Shown: positions 1 through 13,010 of the stretch, in pieces | Layout: the number at the start of each line of letters is the position of its first letter | Position numbering within the stretch: position 1 is the first letter of the stretch | Source: Ficedula albicollis | Taxonomy: Eukaryota > Chordata > Aves > Passeriformes > Muscicapidae | Assembly: GCF_000247815.1 (NCBI RefSeq) | Contig: NC_021674.1 | Coordinates: 13,839,562-13,903,561, forward strand | Length of the DNA: 64,000 nucleotides | Direction of reading: 5' to 3' | Translations under genes and position numbers: made by a program | Notes under the pieces: model-generated | Seen by the model: the letters and a program-made list of their open reading frames with translations, nothing else | What the model was told of the DNA's origin: nothing | Database searches by the model: none

Positions 1-631
<631 letters not shown>

Positions 632-641
632 TTTTTTTTTT

Positions 642-2667
642 GTGGCAGCTGAGTCTATTGTACCCTCTTTATATGACTGTGAAGAGCTTCCAGTCATATT
701 GTAAAGATTTCTAGGGGCCAATTTGAAAGAGGTTGCACTATGAGTGTTAAGTTGACAGGCTCACATCCTCTCCTTGATGTGAAGTACTAAGTTCATGAAG
801 ATGTCAATGTCTTGCCTTGCCAAATCTCCCAGCTGGAGAGTAATACTGCATAATAGTCAATGAGACTACAGATCCAACATTATCAGTCCAACCATTGCAG
901 GGTTTCGCAGGGGAAACCACAGCACAAGAAAGTAATTTTCAGATAAGTTACATTCAGTGGCATTATCAGAATTGATTTCACATCGCTGGGCAGATGCTCA
1001 AAATTCACGCTTGCTCTTTCAAGTCCAATAATGTTCCTGGTAACATTCACTGGAAGCTTTGCCTGGGCTGGCAAAAAAATCATGAACTCAAAGCAATTTC
1101 AGGCTGTTTCAGGAGATGTGCATATATTAGCACATAGGAGTAGCGTATCTATCTACATTTCACTTCTAACATTCTAACATTCTCCTGGTTTTCTAACATT
1201 AGTCTGAGCTGTGATCAGCAGGGGTTATCTGAATTGAAGCCTCCTTGATTAAAATGAGTGAGGAAAGATGGGCCAGGCACTACTGTAATTCAAAAGCTCT
1301 TGACACCTGGTCTGAAAGTGTCTCCTCCCTTCTACGTCTGAGTAAAACATAGTCTGAGCCAGGAAACATTGTGAAGTCAAGGCACATGATGGGATTCAGT
1401 CTTTTCCCCCAAAAGAGCCCATGAAATTAGTGGGACAATATGGAAGTGACAACTGAAAGGGTATAGAGCTTATGTAATTGTATTTACTTGGGATGGGATG
1501 TCTTTAATTTGGAGGGCTGCTTTCGAGATGTGCTCTGAAGCTGTGCTGATTGTGGATAGGAGCCCTCACCCTCACTTCTATACTCACTTCTATACATCAA
1601 TCAATCAACACCAGCTAAAAGAGCTGTGCCTCTGAATGCTAACCAGCTGGGGGTTTTTTACTTGACAGTGAGGGTGTTTTCTGTATGAAACTTTTGCCAT
1701 TGTTTTTAATTTGTACTTGTTACAATGCATATTCTTCTGAAGTGCATGCCTCACAATAGGCAGCTTGAAAGCTGTCACCAGGCTTGCCTCTCTCTGAGGT
1801 GCTGTCTGCTAAACAGAGGAAATTGTCCAGCTTGTCAGTGCCAAGGTAATAAAACAATGTAGGTAAAATCCAGTGTGTGACTTTGTCTCCCTTGGGTAGT
1901 GACCTTAAAATGTTTGATCTGTTCCATGTCATATTCATATCTAGAAAGAAGGCTTCAACTGCTGCAGTGTAACTCTGTTTTATCCTTTATCCTAGAAAGA
2001 ATATAGAGATGGCTTTTTCCATGCTGATTAAGCCAACAGGAGTAATTTTCAGATCTTCTGGGGTAACCATTGCAAAGGTAGTGTTAAGATTGTGGTCCAA
2101 AGGCTCTCTCCTTTCAATAAGACCAAAGGAGAGAGTCGAGTACCCACCAATATCTTTGTGTTTCTTGAGAACTCAATAAAGATTTTCTACTACTTCACAG
2201 TCCTGTCTTTCAGGACTTAAAGAGACAAAATGGGGATTCTTTGAGAAGGGTAGAGTCCTGTCAGCCGGTGAATAACCTCATTCTTCTCTCAAATTCTCAC
2301 ATTTCACCTTCTTGCTTTCCCAACAAGTGGCCCCTGGAAACCACAGCACCTGGTTTCCCCCTCAGGGTTGGATGTAGGCATCTTTGTAATGTGTCTGGGA
2401 GGGGAAGTGTTGACTCCACCACAAGAGTCTGAACTTTGTGGCACTCAGGGCTTCATTGCCTGAATAATTGATGCCCACAATCTTCTACTCAGCAGCACTC
2501 CTCGTGTACTGGCATTCCATCAGTGAGAAGTCCTTATGCTAGAATTATGGGCTAACTAAGAATACTAAAACACCTTAGCAAATGAAGATTTTTCTGGTTG
2601 CCTTCAAACTCGGAGAGTCCTGAGACCTTGAAATGTGTAAGGCTTTATATTGGTACTTTTAACCAAT
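642..2667. other. Non-coding stretch, no recognisable gene
   Basis: No element is recognised here. On the minus strand, 2172 down to 1720 reads as one frame interrupted by a single TAA (1987-1989). The predicted residues resemble no family I know, and a run of this kind can arise by chance in a window this size. A perfect 11-bp inverted repeat (2104-2114 and 2125-2135) with a 10-nt loop lies inside that frame. An AATAAA at 2175-2180 on the plus strand has no associated gene. Confidence 0.5.
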
Positions 2668-2790
2668 GATTAGTATGGTCTTCTGGATACAGAAAAATTA
2701 AATATTGAGAATTAATAATTTCATCAATTATGTAGTTGAGTTATATTAAAACAATAAAGAACACACCTTCTTTATATAACTCCTTAGGCC
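2668..2790 (+). repeat. Dispersed copy of a 123-bp segment (copy 1 of 3)
   Basis: The segment starts GATTAGTATGGTCTTCTGG and ends CTCCTTAGGCC. It recurs almost unchanged at 5017-5139 and 5169-5292. It has no terminal inverted repeat, poly-A tail or target duplication that would mark it as a known transposon. The copy sits directly beside a 64-bp tandem pair (2793-2920), and the words flanking it (CTTTATATTGGTACTTTTAACCA) are shared with that pair. This suggests a local rearrangement by copying or template switching. Confidence 0.8.
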
Positions 2791-2792
2791 AT

Positions 2793-2920
2793 TGCTTTAT
2801 ATTGGTACTTTTAACCAAGCAACCATCCAGCCTTTCCTGGATACAGCAAGGAATAGGCTTTATATTGGTACTTTTAACCAAGCAGCCATCCAGCCTTTCC
2901 TGGATACAGCAAGGAATTTA
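2793..2920 (+). repeat. 64-bp tandem duplication
   Basis: Two adjacent 64-bp units begin GCTTTATATTGGTAC and end ATACAGCAAGGAAT. They differ at single positions such as AAGCAACC versus AAGCAGCC. The first 24 or so bases occur a third time at 2642, just before the dispersed 123-bp segment. Short in-frame peptides can be read across it, but they are only the repeat translated twice. Confidence 0.85.
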
Positions 2921-5016
2921 CTCTGGTTAAGGCCTTTGAGAGATTCTGTAGCAGGAATATCCGCTCTTAACTTTGCTAATGTACCAGGAGATTTCCTTTC
3001 ATGAGATTTTCCCCACACTCTAGCCTAGTTTGTCTTCTGTGTAGCTTTTGGACTTCTGTTGGAGCAAGCAAAGCAGGTAACGTGATCTTTGACACAACTC
3101 CAATAACACATTGAAGATTCTTGTCTGATTTGCTGGAGACATATTAAAAAACAAGGAATAAGTGTAAGTAATCAAGAAAAATACATGATTACTTGTCCTC
3201 ATGCAGACCTCAGATGAAAATAATGAGCATTATTTTGCTGGAATGTATTTCCTTTGTTTACTTGCAAAATATTCCAGGTGAATAAATTTGATAATCTCTA
3301 CTCAGGGTTGGTGAATTATGAGAATGGAAGTTTCATTGCTGTCCTGGTCCCAGAAGACAGTATCTTTATTACCTTTTTAGTTCAGATTCTGGGCATAATA
3401 TTGTGTTTAAAAACATAGATCAAGCAGAAAGGCGATAGTTTTTATGTAAAGCATGCTGCTTTTAAAAGATGCAGGAAACTGAGCTGTTTTTCTTCATATG
3501 GATATGAAAACCCATTAGAAAAAATTGGAATGATTCACTTTCTGTGCATTAAACCCTTGCTGCACCTTGCTATGTCACTTCATGCTAGGAGACTCACGTT
3601 TATGTGATCCATAAGTTTTCTAAACCACCTGCATTAGAGTAGTTATTCTAGCCAACACACGCAGGGTCTCAATTTTTGTGTTCTCATGAGCAACACCCAG
3701 GGTGGTAGGGAGAAGCCCATTAGCCAGCCCCTAAGCTGACATGATGAATTCCCTTCCTCCTGAAATCACCCACAACCCCACCTCAGAGCCATTTGGGAGA
3801 GCACCAAGTGAATACATACACGCTAAATCCTTCTGCACCTTACGAGACATTGACTTCCTAATGGAAACTGTTTTCTAACGTGAGCAAAGGCTAATCCATA
3901 ACTTACATACTTGGGAAAATCAATCAATAAACACGCCTGTGACAATGGGATTTTTGACAAGAAACACTGCAAAATCTTATTTACCTCCTCTGCACAGCCA
4001 GCAAATATACACCAGGGAAAGTGTTTCTTTTGATGTAGACATATAACTTAAATAATTCTCTAATGACTGGTGCAGACATTGGCTACAGAGGATAAAAAAG
4101 AAAGCTGGATTAACTAAAAATAGTTGTATTAAAAATCAGTGTATTTTCTTCCTTGAGGAGGAGAGGGGAAAAAAAATCAACCCACAACTCTAATCTTGGA
4201 CTAGAAGACTACAGGTAGAAAAGTTCAGGTCTTGCCCTTCTCATTTTTGAAAGACACTATTCTAGTTCAAAGGGGCTTTGGTTTAGCTTCAGGGGAAATA
4301 TCAAGGATTATAATTGGAAGACTTTTCTAGTTTTTCCTAGCTGGATTTCAGAAATATGGTATGTACTTGACAAAGCCACACACAGTAAAAAAGAACAGAG
4401 CAACTTTGAAATAAACCTTTCATTCCTCCTGCTGCTGTGCAGTCTATGCTGTCACCCTGCATTTTCCCTGAGAAGGAGGAGTATGGAACGAGGGATGAAA
4501 GCTATTGGAAAATGGAGAAGTGCAAGATTAAAAATAAATCAAAAAAGAGAAGGCATGTCAAGAAAGGTGGATTTACAGCAGCTACTAAATTCTCCTCTTA
4601 AATGGGTACATCAGGAAAGATTTATCTGTATTTAGTGAGATATTTCTGCAATTAATTAAAACACAATTGATTGGGAATTTTTGTGGAGATCATGAGAAGA
4701 TGGACACCAGAAACAGCTAATTTCAATAATCTGCCAACCTATGATGTGCTCTGATCCTGTCCTCACTGAAAGCCCTGGAAAATGAAACGCTGGCCCTACT
4801 TCAGTCAGGGGAGAGATGTGGCTGACTTTGGGGATAGCAGTAACAGAATTTCACCCTGGGAAACACAGTTTTGACATAAATGACCCTCTAAACAATTGTG
4901 CCTGTGCTTTAAGTCCGAGATGGGGTGCTGCTAACTTTTGTCCTTTTCTCTTTTTTTAGCAAATAATATATTTTCTTTCTCCTGTCTTTTCTTGCTGCAT
5001 ACTTTGCTCGTGTTCT
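2921..5016. other. Non-coding stretch, nothing recognised
   Basis: AT-rich single-copy sequence with short A and T runs and no frame, RNA gene or repeat family that I can support. Confidence 0.5.
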
Positions 5017-5320
5017 GATTAGTATGGTCTTCTGGATACAGAAAAATTAAATATTGAGAATTAATAATTTCATCAATTATGTAGTTGAGTTATATTAAAA
5101 CAATAAAGAACACACCTTCTTTATATAACTCCTTAGGCCAGAAGCTCTTATTTTGAAAACAGGATTTGGATTAGTATGGTCTTCTGGATACAGAAGCATT
5201 AAATATTGAGAATTAATAATTTCATCAATTATGTAGTTGAGTTATATTAAAACAATAAAGAACACACCTTCTTTATATAACTCCTTAGGCCAGAAGCTCT
5301 TATTTTGAAAACAGGATTGA
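5017..5320 (+). repeat. 152-bp tandem duplication (copies 2 and 3 of the 2668 segment)
   Basis: Two head-to-tail units of 152 bp start at 5017 and 5169. The first about 123 bp of each match 2668-2790, and the remaining 29 bp (GAAGCTCTTATTTTGAAAAC and following) are shared only by these two. The main difference is AGAAAAATTAA in the first unit and AGAAGCATTAA in the second. The low divergence points to a recent event. After the second unit the words GATTGAAAACAGGA repeat briefly, which suggests slippage at the junction. Confidence 0.85.
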
Positions 5321-8300
5321 AAACAGGAATGGTGTAGCTTGCAGTAAATTAACCACTTTACATATTAAGAATCAGAAATTTTTGTGTTTAGATATTTTAA
5401 GATCTCCTAACAAAGAAGACTCTTGCTATTTTTTGGAAATTGTTTCTGGATTGCAACATAACTGAAGACACACTAATCACTTCAGTCTTAAAAATGTCGG
5501 AAAAGGTTGGTAACTACTCCCAACAATCACCCAGAACCACTTATTCACACTTTGGTAGTTGTTAGGAAAATGTTTTCTTAAATATATTTTCATCTGCTTG
5601 CTGTTCACAATTTAAAAATTGTTAAACAAACCTCATTTAAGGCTGTACAGAATTCCTGAGTTGTCAGGAGGGAGGGAAGTGATCAGCTGGTCCTTTCAGT
5701 CAGGTTAGCTGTCTTATCAGCCTGAGTCCTTGACTATTTCAGAGCTGGTCACTTCTGTAAACCCTCCAACTTCAGTGGTATTCGTTCTGCTGAAAAATTT
5801 TAATATTTTAATGACACAAATCTTATGTTTGGTGGTAAACCTTGGATTGTCTGACAGTTTGACTCCAGCTTTATGTTCTTCTGTGAGACCACTTAGTGTC
5901 AGAGGTTTGTCAGTTGTTGGGATCTTGTCATTCCAAAGAGTTTTGACAATGACATCCAGACACAGGCAGCCTTAATGTTTGAGAATCAGTTTATCTGATG
6001 TTAAGGCTAGTGGGAGTCAGGGCTTGTGGGTTTTATTCCCTTCTCTATCACTGATTTGTTATTGCTGAAGACACAGAGAACCTTGTTGACAAGGCTCAGG
6101 ATGCTTCACTCTTTATTCTGAAAGCACTGTTTCCTATAGACACTTTACAGGGTATCTCAGCTTGCCATTGTTAACAAGAGGAGAAGAAAGAAAGGAGCCA
6201 ATTTCTGTTCGCCTTGTTGGGAAGAGTCAGAAAAAGTAACTTATGAAAATACTCTTTCTTTAAAGGTTGTTTTAAAATATCAAAATAATTGCTTCTAACT
6301 CCAAAACCAATACTGGATCCAAGCATGACTACTGCATGCTGTCAAATTCTGAATTCTGGCTTATGCTCAGACCTTTCTGTGCAAACTAAACTCAAAGCAG
6401 TGTTTGATTTCATCTTCCTCTGCTTTAGGAAGTGTTCTCTTGCAGACTCCTGGCAATATTCTGAATATTAAACTTTAGTAATGATAGAAGTCACTGCTGA
6501 CAAGTGCTTAGAGGAAACTTGTGCTGTCTGTCTTCATTCTCCTTGTCCTTTCTTTTGAGATTTGAAAACTATCTTTGTTTTACCCGAGAACATAGAAAAA
6601 GATCTCAAGGTCAGGGTCTGTTACCAGTTTCCCAGTGAGAGCTACAAGAAGTCAGTATGTCTGCTCTCCAGAATACAAGATGCAATGGTCAATTCCACAC
6701 TGTAGCCAGTGTCTGTAATTGTGGGGGCTTTAGTTTGAAGGGAAAAACATAGTTAGAATGGATGGACACAAAATGGTAAAGGCAGTGAATGAAAGTATAA
6801 TATAATTATATTGGAAATCCCTAGGAGAATGTGACAAGAGTGGCTTCTCTTCTGGCTTTTCTGCACTAAAACCTTTTTTCCTTAAGCTCATTCCAAACTG
6901 ATTGGACAGCCTATAGTGAAATCTGGGACACTGACCACTTGCTCTTTATGTTCATTCCTATCATATCAGGAATTCCTGATGTGTGGAGCATGATGGACAG
7001 GTCCTTGCTAGCCATGGGTCATATAGTTTTGGGCATCCTGGTTATCTCACACTGTCTAGAAGGAAAGAAATGGAATTTGGAAATAATCTATCATAAATCT
7101 AGATAGAAATTATACAGTTAGAGGTAATAAGATGTAAAAAGGCAAAATAAGCTAGAAAGCAACAAACAAAAGAACACCTACCCACCAGCTGTACATCTAC
7201 TTTGTGCTTTTCCAACAATGACCAATTTTTAGCTGTGTTTCTCTCCCAGGAGAGCATCCCAAATCATGAATATTTAGGTGAGACATGACTGTGGGGGAAA
7301 AAAGCTGGTTCCACCCCGAAACAGAGAGAAAAGTGCACTTCTGAGGGAGAGAGGAAGCTTTAAATCTCTCTCAGACCAAGGAGGTGGCTGAGGTGAAGAG
7401 GCCACAAAGTGCAGTGTCTGCAAAGCATGAGATGGAGGGAATGTCTTCCTCACAGTGTACTGTGTATTTAAAAAGTGCTGCAACATCTATTTTTTATAAA
7501 ACCCAGGAGAACAGACACCCAGCAAGCCTTGGCAGTTCCTGGGCCTTGGGGGACAGGGCCATGACATTATTTTGTGAAGGCCTTCAAAGCAGAGAATGAA
7601 AGTGAGCTACTCAGCTCATTTCCAGTCTGAAATTTTCCTGGGTTTGTGCTGGAGACACCAAATTCAAAAGCATGTAGTGACCAATGGCCGTGGATATTTA
7701 CAGATTTAAGCAGGGGCTGGTTCAGGAAATCCTCAAAATTGCCATATTGTGAGGAAAAGTTCAGTGGGATCTGACACATTACTTCTAGTTTTTGTTACTG
7801 ATGATGCTGCAGAGCCTGGCTCTTGTTCCCACTACACTTTTCCACCTCCCAGTGAAACACAGGCTGTCTGTAGGGCTGGAGCTGTGCAAAGAGGCCTCTG
7901 TTGGCTCTTCTAGTTCACACCCTGGTTATAGATACGTCTGAGTCCAAGTCTCTGAGTTATTCCTCATCTTAGCTTGACAAAGCAGGGAAGCTTGGAGGTG
8001 GGGAGTGCATTTGATAGAATTAAGGGGGGCAAAAGGGCAGCTTTGATAGCACAGCTTTTGACAAGGAGAAGAACTAAAGAGAATTACGGTGACCTCAAGT
8101 TGCCGCAGAGTCTGCTGTGGCTTGGATTTTCTTTGGCAGGCTGACCGGGAAAAAATAAATCAATATCCTAATCTAGATGACAAATATATGGTTTTGCCTT
8201 ATCTGTTATTTCCAAGGCATGAAATCAGCATCTAATAACACATACTATATATTGAAAACAGAAATTTTTGAAGCAAGTTTCTGTCTTGTAAAGAAAAGGG

Positions 8301-11300
8301 GGAAATGCAATTTCCCTCCTAGTTTTCTTGCTCTCCCCTCCCTCCCCTTCCAGGATTTGAAAGATTGCACCCCATAGGAATGGCTTTTACTATTTCGCTT
8401 AATTTGCCTGGCGATTGTAATGTTCTGTGACTTTTTCCATGGCTGTTCTATTGGAGAGGATTCCTCAGCACCCTCCCAAGACATTACTGGAAAAGGAAGG
8501 TGGGAGGAACAGCAAAGGTTGAGCTGACTTCAGGACTGATGTGATCTTGCAGTTGAGAGTGGGAGGCTTTTTTTGTTCCTTTGCAATAACATTTGCTGCT
8601 GTTGGAACTGTCAGTAAAGAGGGAAAAAGCAATTAATATTTTTTCCTCTGTCTTTCACAAAATCCTTACTTTTCTGCAAGCAAAGCTCTTGAAAGAAATC
8701 ATAGTTCACCTTGAGGAGCGATAGGAGAAAAAATAGAAAAACTCTCTACGTGTCCTTTGCTCATTAGCAATGACAGACTGTGGAGGAAATATATCCCACA
8801 GCACAAGTTTTGTAAATACAATTCCAATAAAATCTAATTTCAGGACAAATAAAAATCAGAAAAGGAAGTTAATTGGACATTTCTTTCAAAAGCTGCTTTT
8901 TCTTCAACTTTTTGTATTGCCAAGTTCAGCCAAAATTTTTGACAGCAACACAGAGAAGAATTATTATACTTTTTGCCCATTAGGTGAAATGTTTTTTAAC
9001 AAAATATACCTGCCCCTTTTGCAGAATTTGCTGAGGAAGGTGGAAATCTGCCCCTGTGAGTGACTCACCGAGGTCCCACTAGCAGTGCATTTATTCTGTT
9101 ATGTGCACCACTGATGTCCTGAGCCAAAAGGCAAGCAGCAGGAAGCCACGACCTGTGCTCTGAGCAGTCAGACCAAATCAGGCAGTTTGATTTTCACAAG
9201 GTGATGAGCTGCTTTGGCTGCCACTGGAATCCCAAGCCGCCTTTCTCTAGGGCATTGGGGATTCATGTAGACAGGAGACTGCTGCCCTCAGCAAAATCCC
9301 TCGCTAGGTGTCCTGGGACCAATTGCTTTTCCAAGTACCTGCTGGCCCTGAGTCTCCTCTTGAAGCTGGGATTGCTTTGTTGGGTCATCCTAAAATGCTT
9401 TTAGAAACTCACAAAAATATTTGGAGGGGTGTGCTTTTAGTTTTCCTCTTCAGTGGAATTGCAAAAAGCAAAACTCACACTGATGTAGCCAGATTTAGTG
9501 CTTCATTCCTGCTCTTGAAAACTGCAATCTCTACTTCATTAAATATACTTTAAATCTGAAATATTTGTCAATGTAAATAATTAAAGCACATAAAGGGCAG
9601 TGCCTGAAAAGCCAAGCTGTGTTCATGATCTGATTTTTTGAAGCATTAAGTAGGTGCCTAATGAAAATCCAGCTCTCCTTGGGTTGCGTAGGTGCTCAGT
9701 AAGACTCCTTGAATTCATTACAGATGATGCACAATGCCTGATTCATTTACAAGAGTGTTAAAGTTTCTATGCAAGTGTCTTTGAAACGAGAGTGTGCCTT
9801 AAAAATTTTTAAGTCCTTGGGATAGTTCATAAGAAGCAAATGTCTTTGAGATGCAAATATTTCCTTTTTTCAATGAAAGGCCAGCTATACCCCAAAAGTC
9901 TGTGCGTGGGATGGATAATGGTGCTTAAAAGCTTCAACACAGTGTTAATAACAGGAAAAAATTTTCTCTGGCTTGCAGGCTTTGTACTGCAACCAAGTCC
10001 AGTCTGTGTAAACCCTGACCTTATAAATAAATCTTCAGCCACATCAGGGAGAAATGGATGGAACAACAAGGTTTAAGAGAGCCAGAGGGTTTTATCCCAG
10101 CAAATATTGATGTGCAGCCATTTTTTTTTCCTGTGTATTTTTCATGTGGTTTTTTTTTTTCCTCAAAAGCCCATTAAAAAATAAATAAAGGATTAATTTA
10201 TCTTTCTGACAAGAATTTTTAGGTGGTTTGATAAAGTAAAAAAAGGATAATTATTTAAAAGTAGGAGAAAATTTCTGAAAACCCAGTTGCATGTCTGTTC
10301 CTGAGAAATTCCTTAATAATTTCTAGGGAAATTAGTTACGGCATTGAAGGAATTGAAGAAGGACAGCTTGCCTTTTTCATCTAGCTCTAATCAAAATTCT
10401 GCTCAGATGTTTTTCATGAGTTCCTCAGTCTGCCAAACTTGCAGATTTCGAAGTGGAGAGAAAAGCTGCAGGAGGTTTAATCTGGTTTCTGTTCTTCCAT
10501 TGAATTATTACCACTTTTTATTCTTTGCAGCTCTGCCTGCTCTTTGTTTCCTGCTGTTGGATCACAAACCAATGTGCAGGTGGAGCTGCTCACTCTGTGC
10601 TGCTCCTCCACCATGCCCAGGGCTGGGGATGCTGGGCTGGGCAGCTCCAGAGGGACTTGGTGGGGCTCCTGCCCCTCCTGCCCAAGCCACCTGGGGGCAG
10701 GGGGAAGCTGCCCTGGGCTGCTGGTGAATGCCAGAGCTGAATTTCTGTGCACAAGAGCCAGGAGGAAGCACGGAGGGAATTGCAATTTGGAGAGCTTTGC
10801 TGGCAGCACAGATTAGACCTCTGCTCTGGGCTGTGCCTAAGCAGTAGCTGTCTTTTCTTTCCATCAGGGAGCAAAGCTTTTGTGTAGTACCTGCTTTAAT
10901 TGAATTATAGATCTCTTGCTTGCCACGCTCCCTGTTATAAAATCTGTGACCATGCTGGTACCACACACAAATATTGAAAGAAAGTTGTTTTTCTCAATAT
11001 TCTGCAATATTTATGGTTACATATGGGGGGTTTATAGGTAGAGCTCAAAAGAAGCTACTGGCTTCATTGATTTTTCTTTCCTAAGTAAGGAAGAGCCTAT
11101 AAAAGTTGTGTAGACTGGATGTGAGTTTTCTTCTACTTTTGCATTGTATAAATTTGACCCTGAGACCTACAGACCTGTATTCCATGAGAATCTACCTTAT
11201 TTGTCACTAGACAACTCAGTTCTGTCATTTTCACCACTAACGGGATTTTGTGACCCCATTAATACAGCAATATGTTGCCTGTCGTATCATCAGTAATGAT

Positions 11301-12904
11301 GCTCCAAATAATGAAAGTAGGGGTAAAATGGCAGCTGAAAAAATGGTGGAGAAAAAAATTACACTACTTTCTTTATATTCCTTCCCAGGAAAGAAAAAAA
11401 GCCTACTTTTCCTTAAAATAATCATATTACTTTAGAATCCTACTTAATGTGATGAAATAGTTAAAGCACTGCTCTTCTCTAGTACAATTTGACAAAATAG
11501 CTCTTTAAAGATCTTCTTAGGGAAAGGAGGACATAAAAATGGAGTGGGTCTTTACAGCATAGCAAACTGCATCATTAGATTGGGAGAATATTATGACACC
11601 AGATACCAGGAGAAAAATTTTTGTGAATGGACTTCATGATGTATCATGGCTTTATTTTGGATGTTTATCTCCAAACATTAGATAGGTCAGTATATTTTGC
11701 CATCTTAATGATAAATATTGTTCTTATTGAATTAATACCAAGTCTGGCTATTTTATATATGTAAAGATGATATGCATAGTGCATAGTTAGGGGTCACCTG
11801 GTGACTTTGTGTGCTGAATAAATAATAAGAGCTAGGTATAGGAAAATGAAGTGACCATCAAGTCTCCTGGGTCCCTGTCCAGTGCTACATTTAGCAGACC
11901 ACACTGCTTCTTGATTTATGACTAAAATCTCCAAGGAAAGTTTATACTGCTGCCTGTCAGAAGGATATATGAAATGAGGTTGGAATTGCATTCATCACCA
12001 CTCCATGCTTGGCACAGCAAAGGAGGAAGTGAAGATCTGTGGATCTGGGCAGGATCATAGAGAAAAAAACTGAAAAGGAGGACTTGAAGATTATTTTTAT
12101 TATCACTCTCTTGTAACAAGCTAAGAGCAATGTCTTCAGAAAACCAGCAGGCTAATTCAAAGGCAGGCTTTCTAGGAGAGGAGGCGAAAGAGTATCTGGG
12201 ATTTGTGACCTGTCAGGGAATGCCAGGGTCAATGAGCAAGTCTCCACTGCTCAGTGGAGCATCATGGTGATCACTCAAGCTGAGTGTGCTGAGCCTGTGT
12301 CACAGTGCAGTGCCAGGCTGAGGCACAAGTTCTGATCAAAGAGCAGCAGAGCAGCACTGCTGTCTGGCAAAGATGTTGCTGTGCTGCTTCCTGCACCCGT
12401 GGGCATGTCAGAAAAAAAAATAATGTTGTGATCTCCAAGGTAGTACTTGCTGTGGGGTTCCAAACCCCTTGTGGTGCCTTTTTCTGGCCCATGGAGGTGA
12501 TGTGTGTTTTATCAGAAACAAAGGTGATGTACTGAGTATTTTTACAGTACTGGGCATTTTCAAAAGAGAGCAAGTTTGAGTCCTAGTTCTGGTGTGAAAA
12601 TATCCTGCCCAGTCAGTTCACCTTGAGTTTTCTGCTGTTCACACATAATTAGCAGCAATTCAAGGAAGGAATAACTTTTGATAGCATTTATTACTGTACC
12701 ATCTTTTATATGTGATGGCCGTTCTCATGCAGGAATTAATGTCAAACTATACTCCACTGATCAGTATCCATGCTACTCCTGGACAAGCATTAAAAGTAAT
12801 AGCTAAACAAGAAACAGTCAGCAAGCTTTTGATGAATCCTTGTTATATTATGTATTAGTTGTCTTGAAGAGCAAATAGTCTTTAAATAAGTCCTGGAGCA
12901 TGGT
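5321..12904. other. Long non-coding stretch
   Basis: No gene, RNA or clear mobile element is supported across these 7.6 kb. The sequence is AT-rich with scattered poly-T and poly-A runs (for example around 10125 and 10150). One GC-richer island lies at about 10570-10820, with several overlapping short frames on both strands and no conserved motif. Overlapping open frames on both strands are what high GC content alone produces, so I do not call a gene there. Confidence 0.5.
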
Positions 12905-13010
12905 GCCTAGGGAGTCTGTGGAGTCTCCATCCTTGGAGATGGTCAGAACCTGAGTGATGTAGCTGTCTTTGCTGTGAGCAAGAGGTTGGAACTGATGATT
13001 TCCAGGGATG
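12905..13010 (+). mobile_element. CR1 retrotransposon fragment, 3' part
   Basis: The run GTGGAGTCTCCATCCTTGGAGATGGTCAGAACC, followed by AGAGGTTGGAACTGATGATTTCCAG, resembles the last 100-150 bp of avian CR1 elements. In those, a TGGAGTCTCC-TTCCTTGGAGAT block precedes GGTTGGACTAGATGACCTCCAG. The copy is diverged and 5'-truncated, as most CR1 copies are, and the terminal CR1 microsatellite is not visible. Orientation is plus. The family assignment is from memory of the consensus. Confidence 0.7.
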
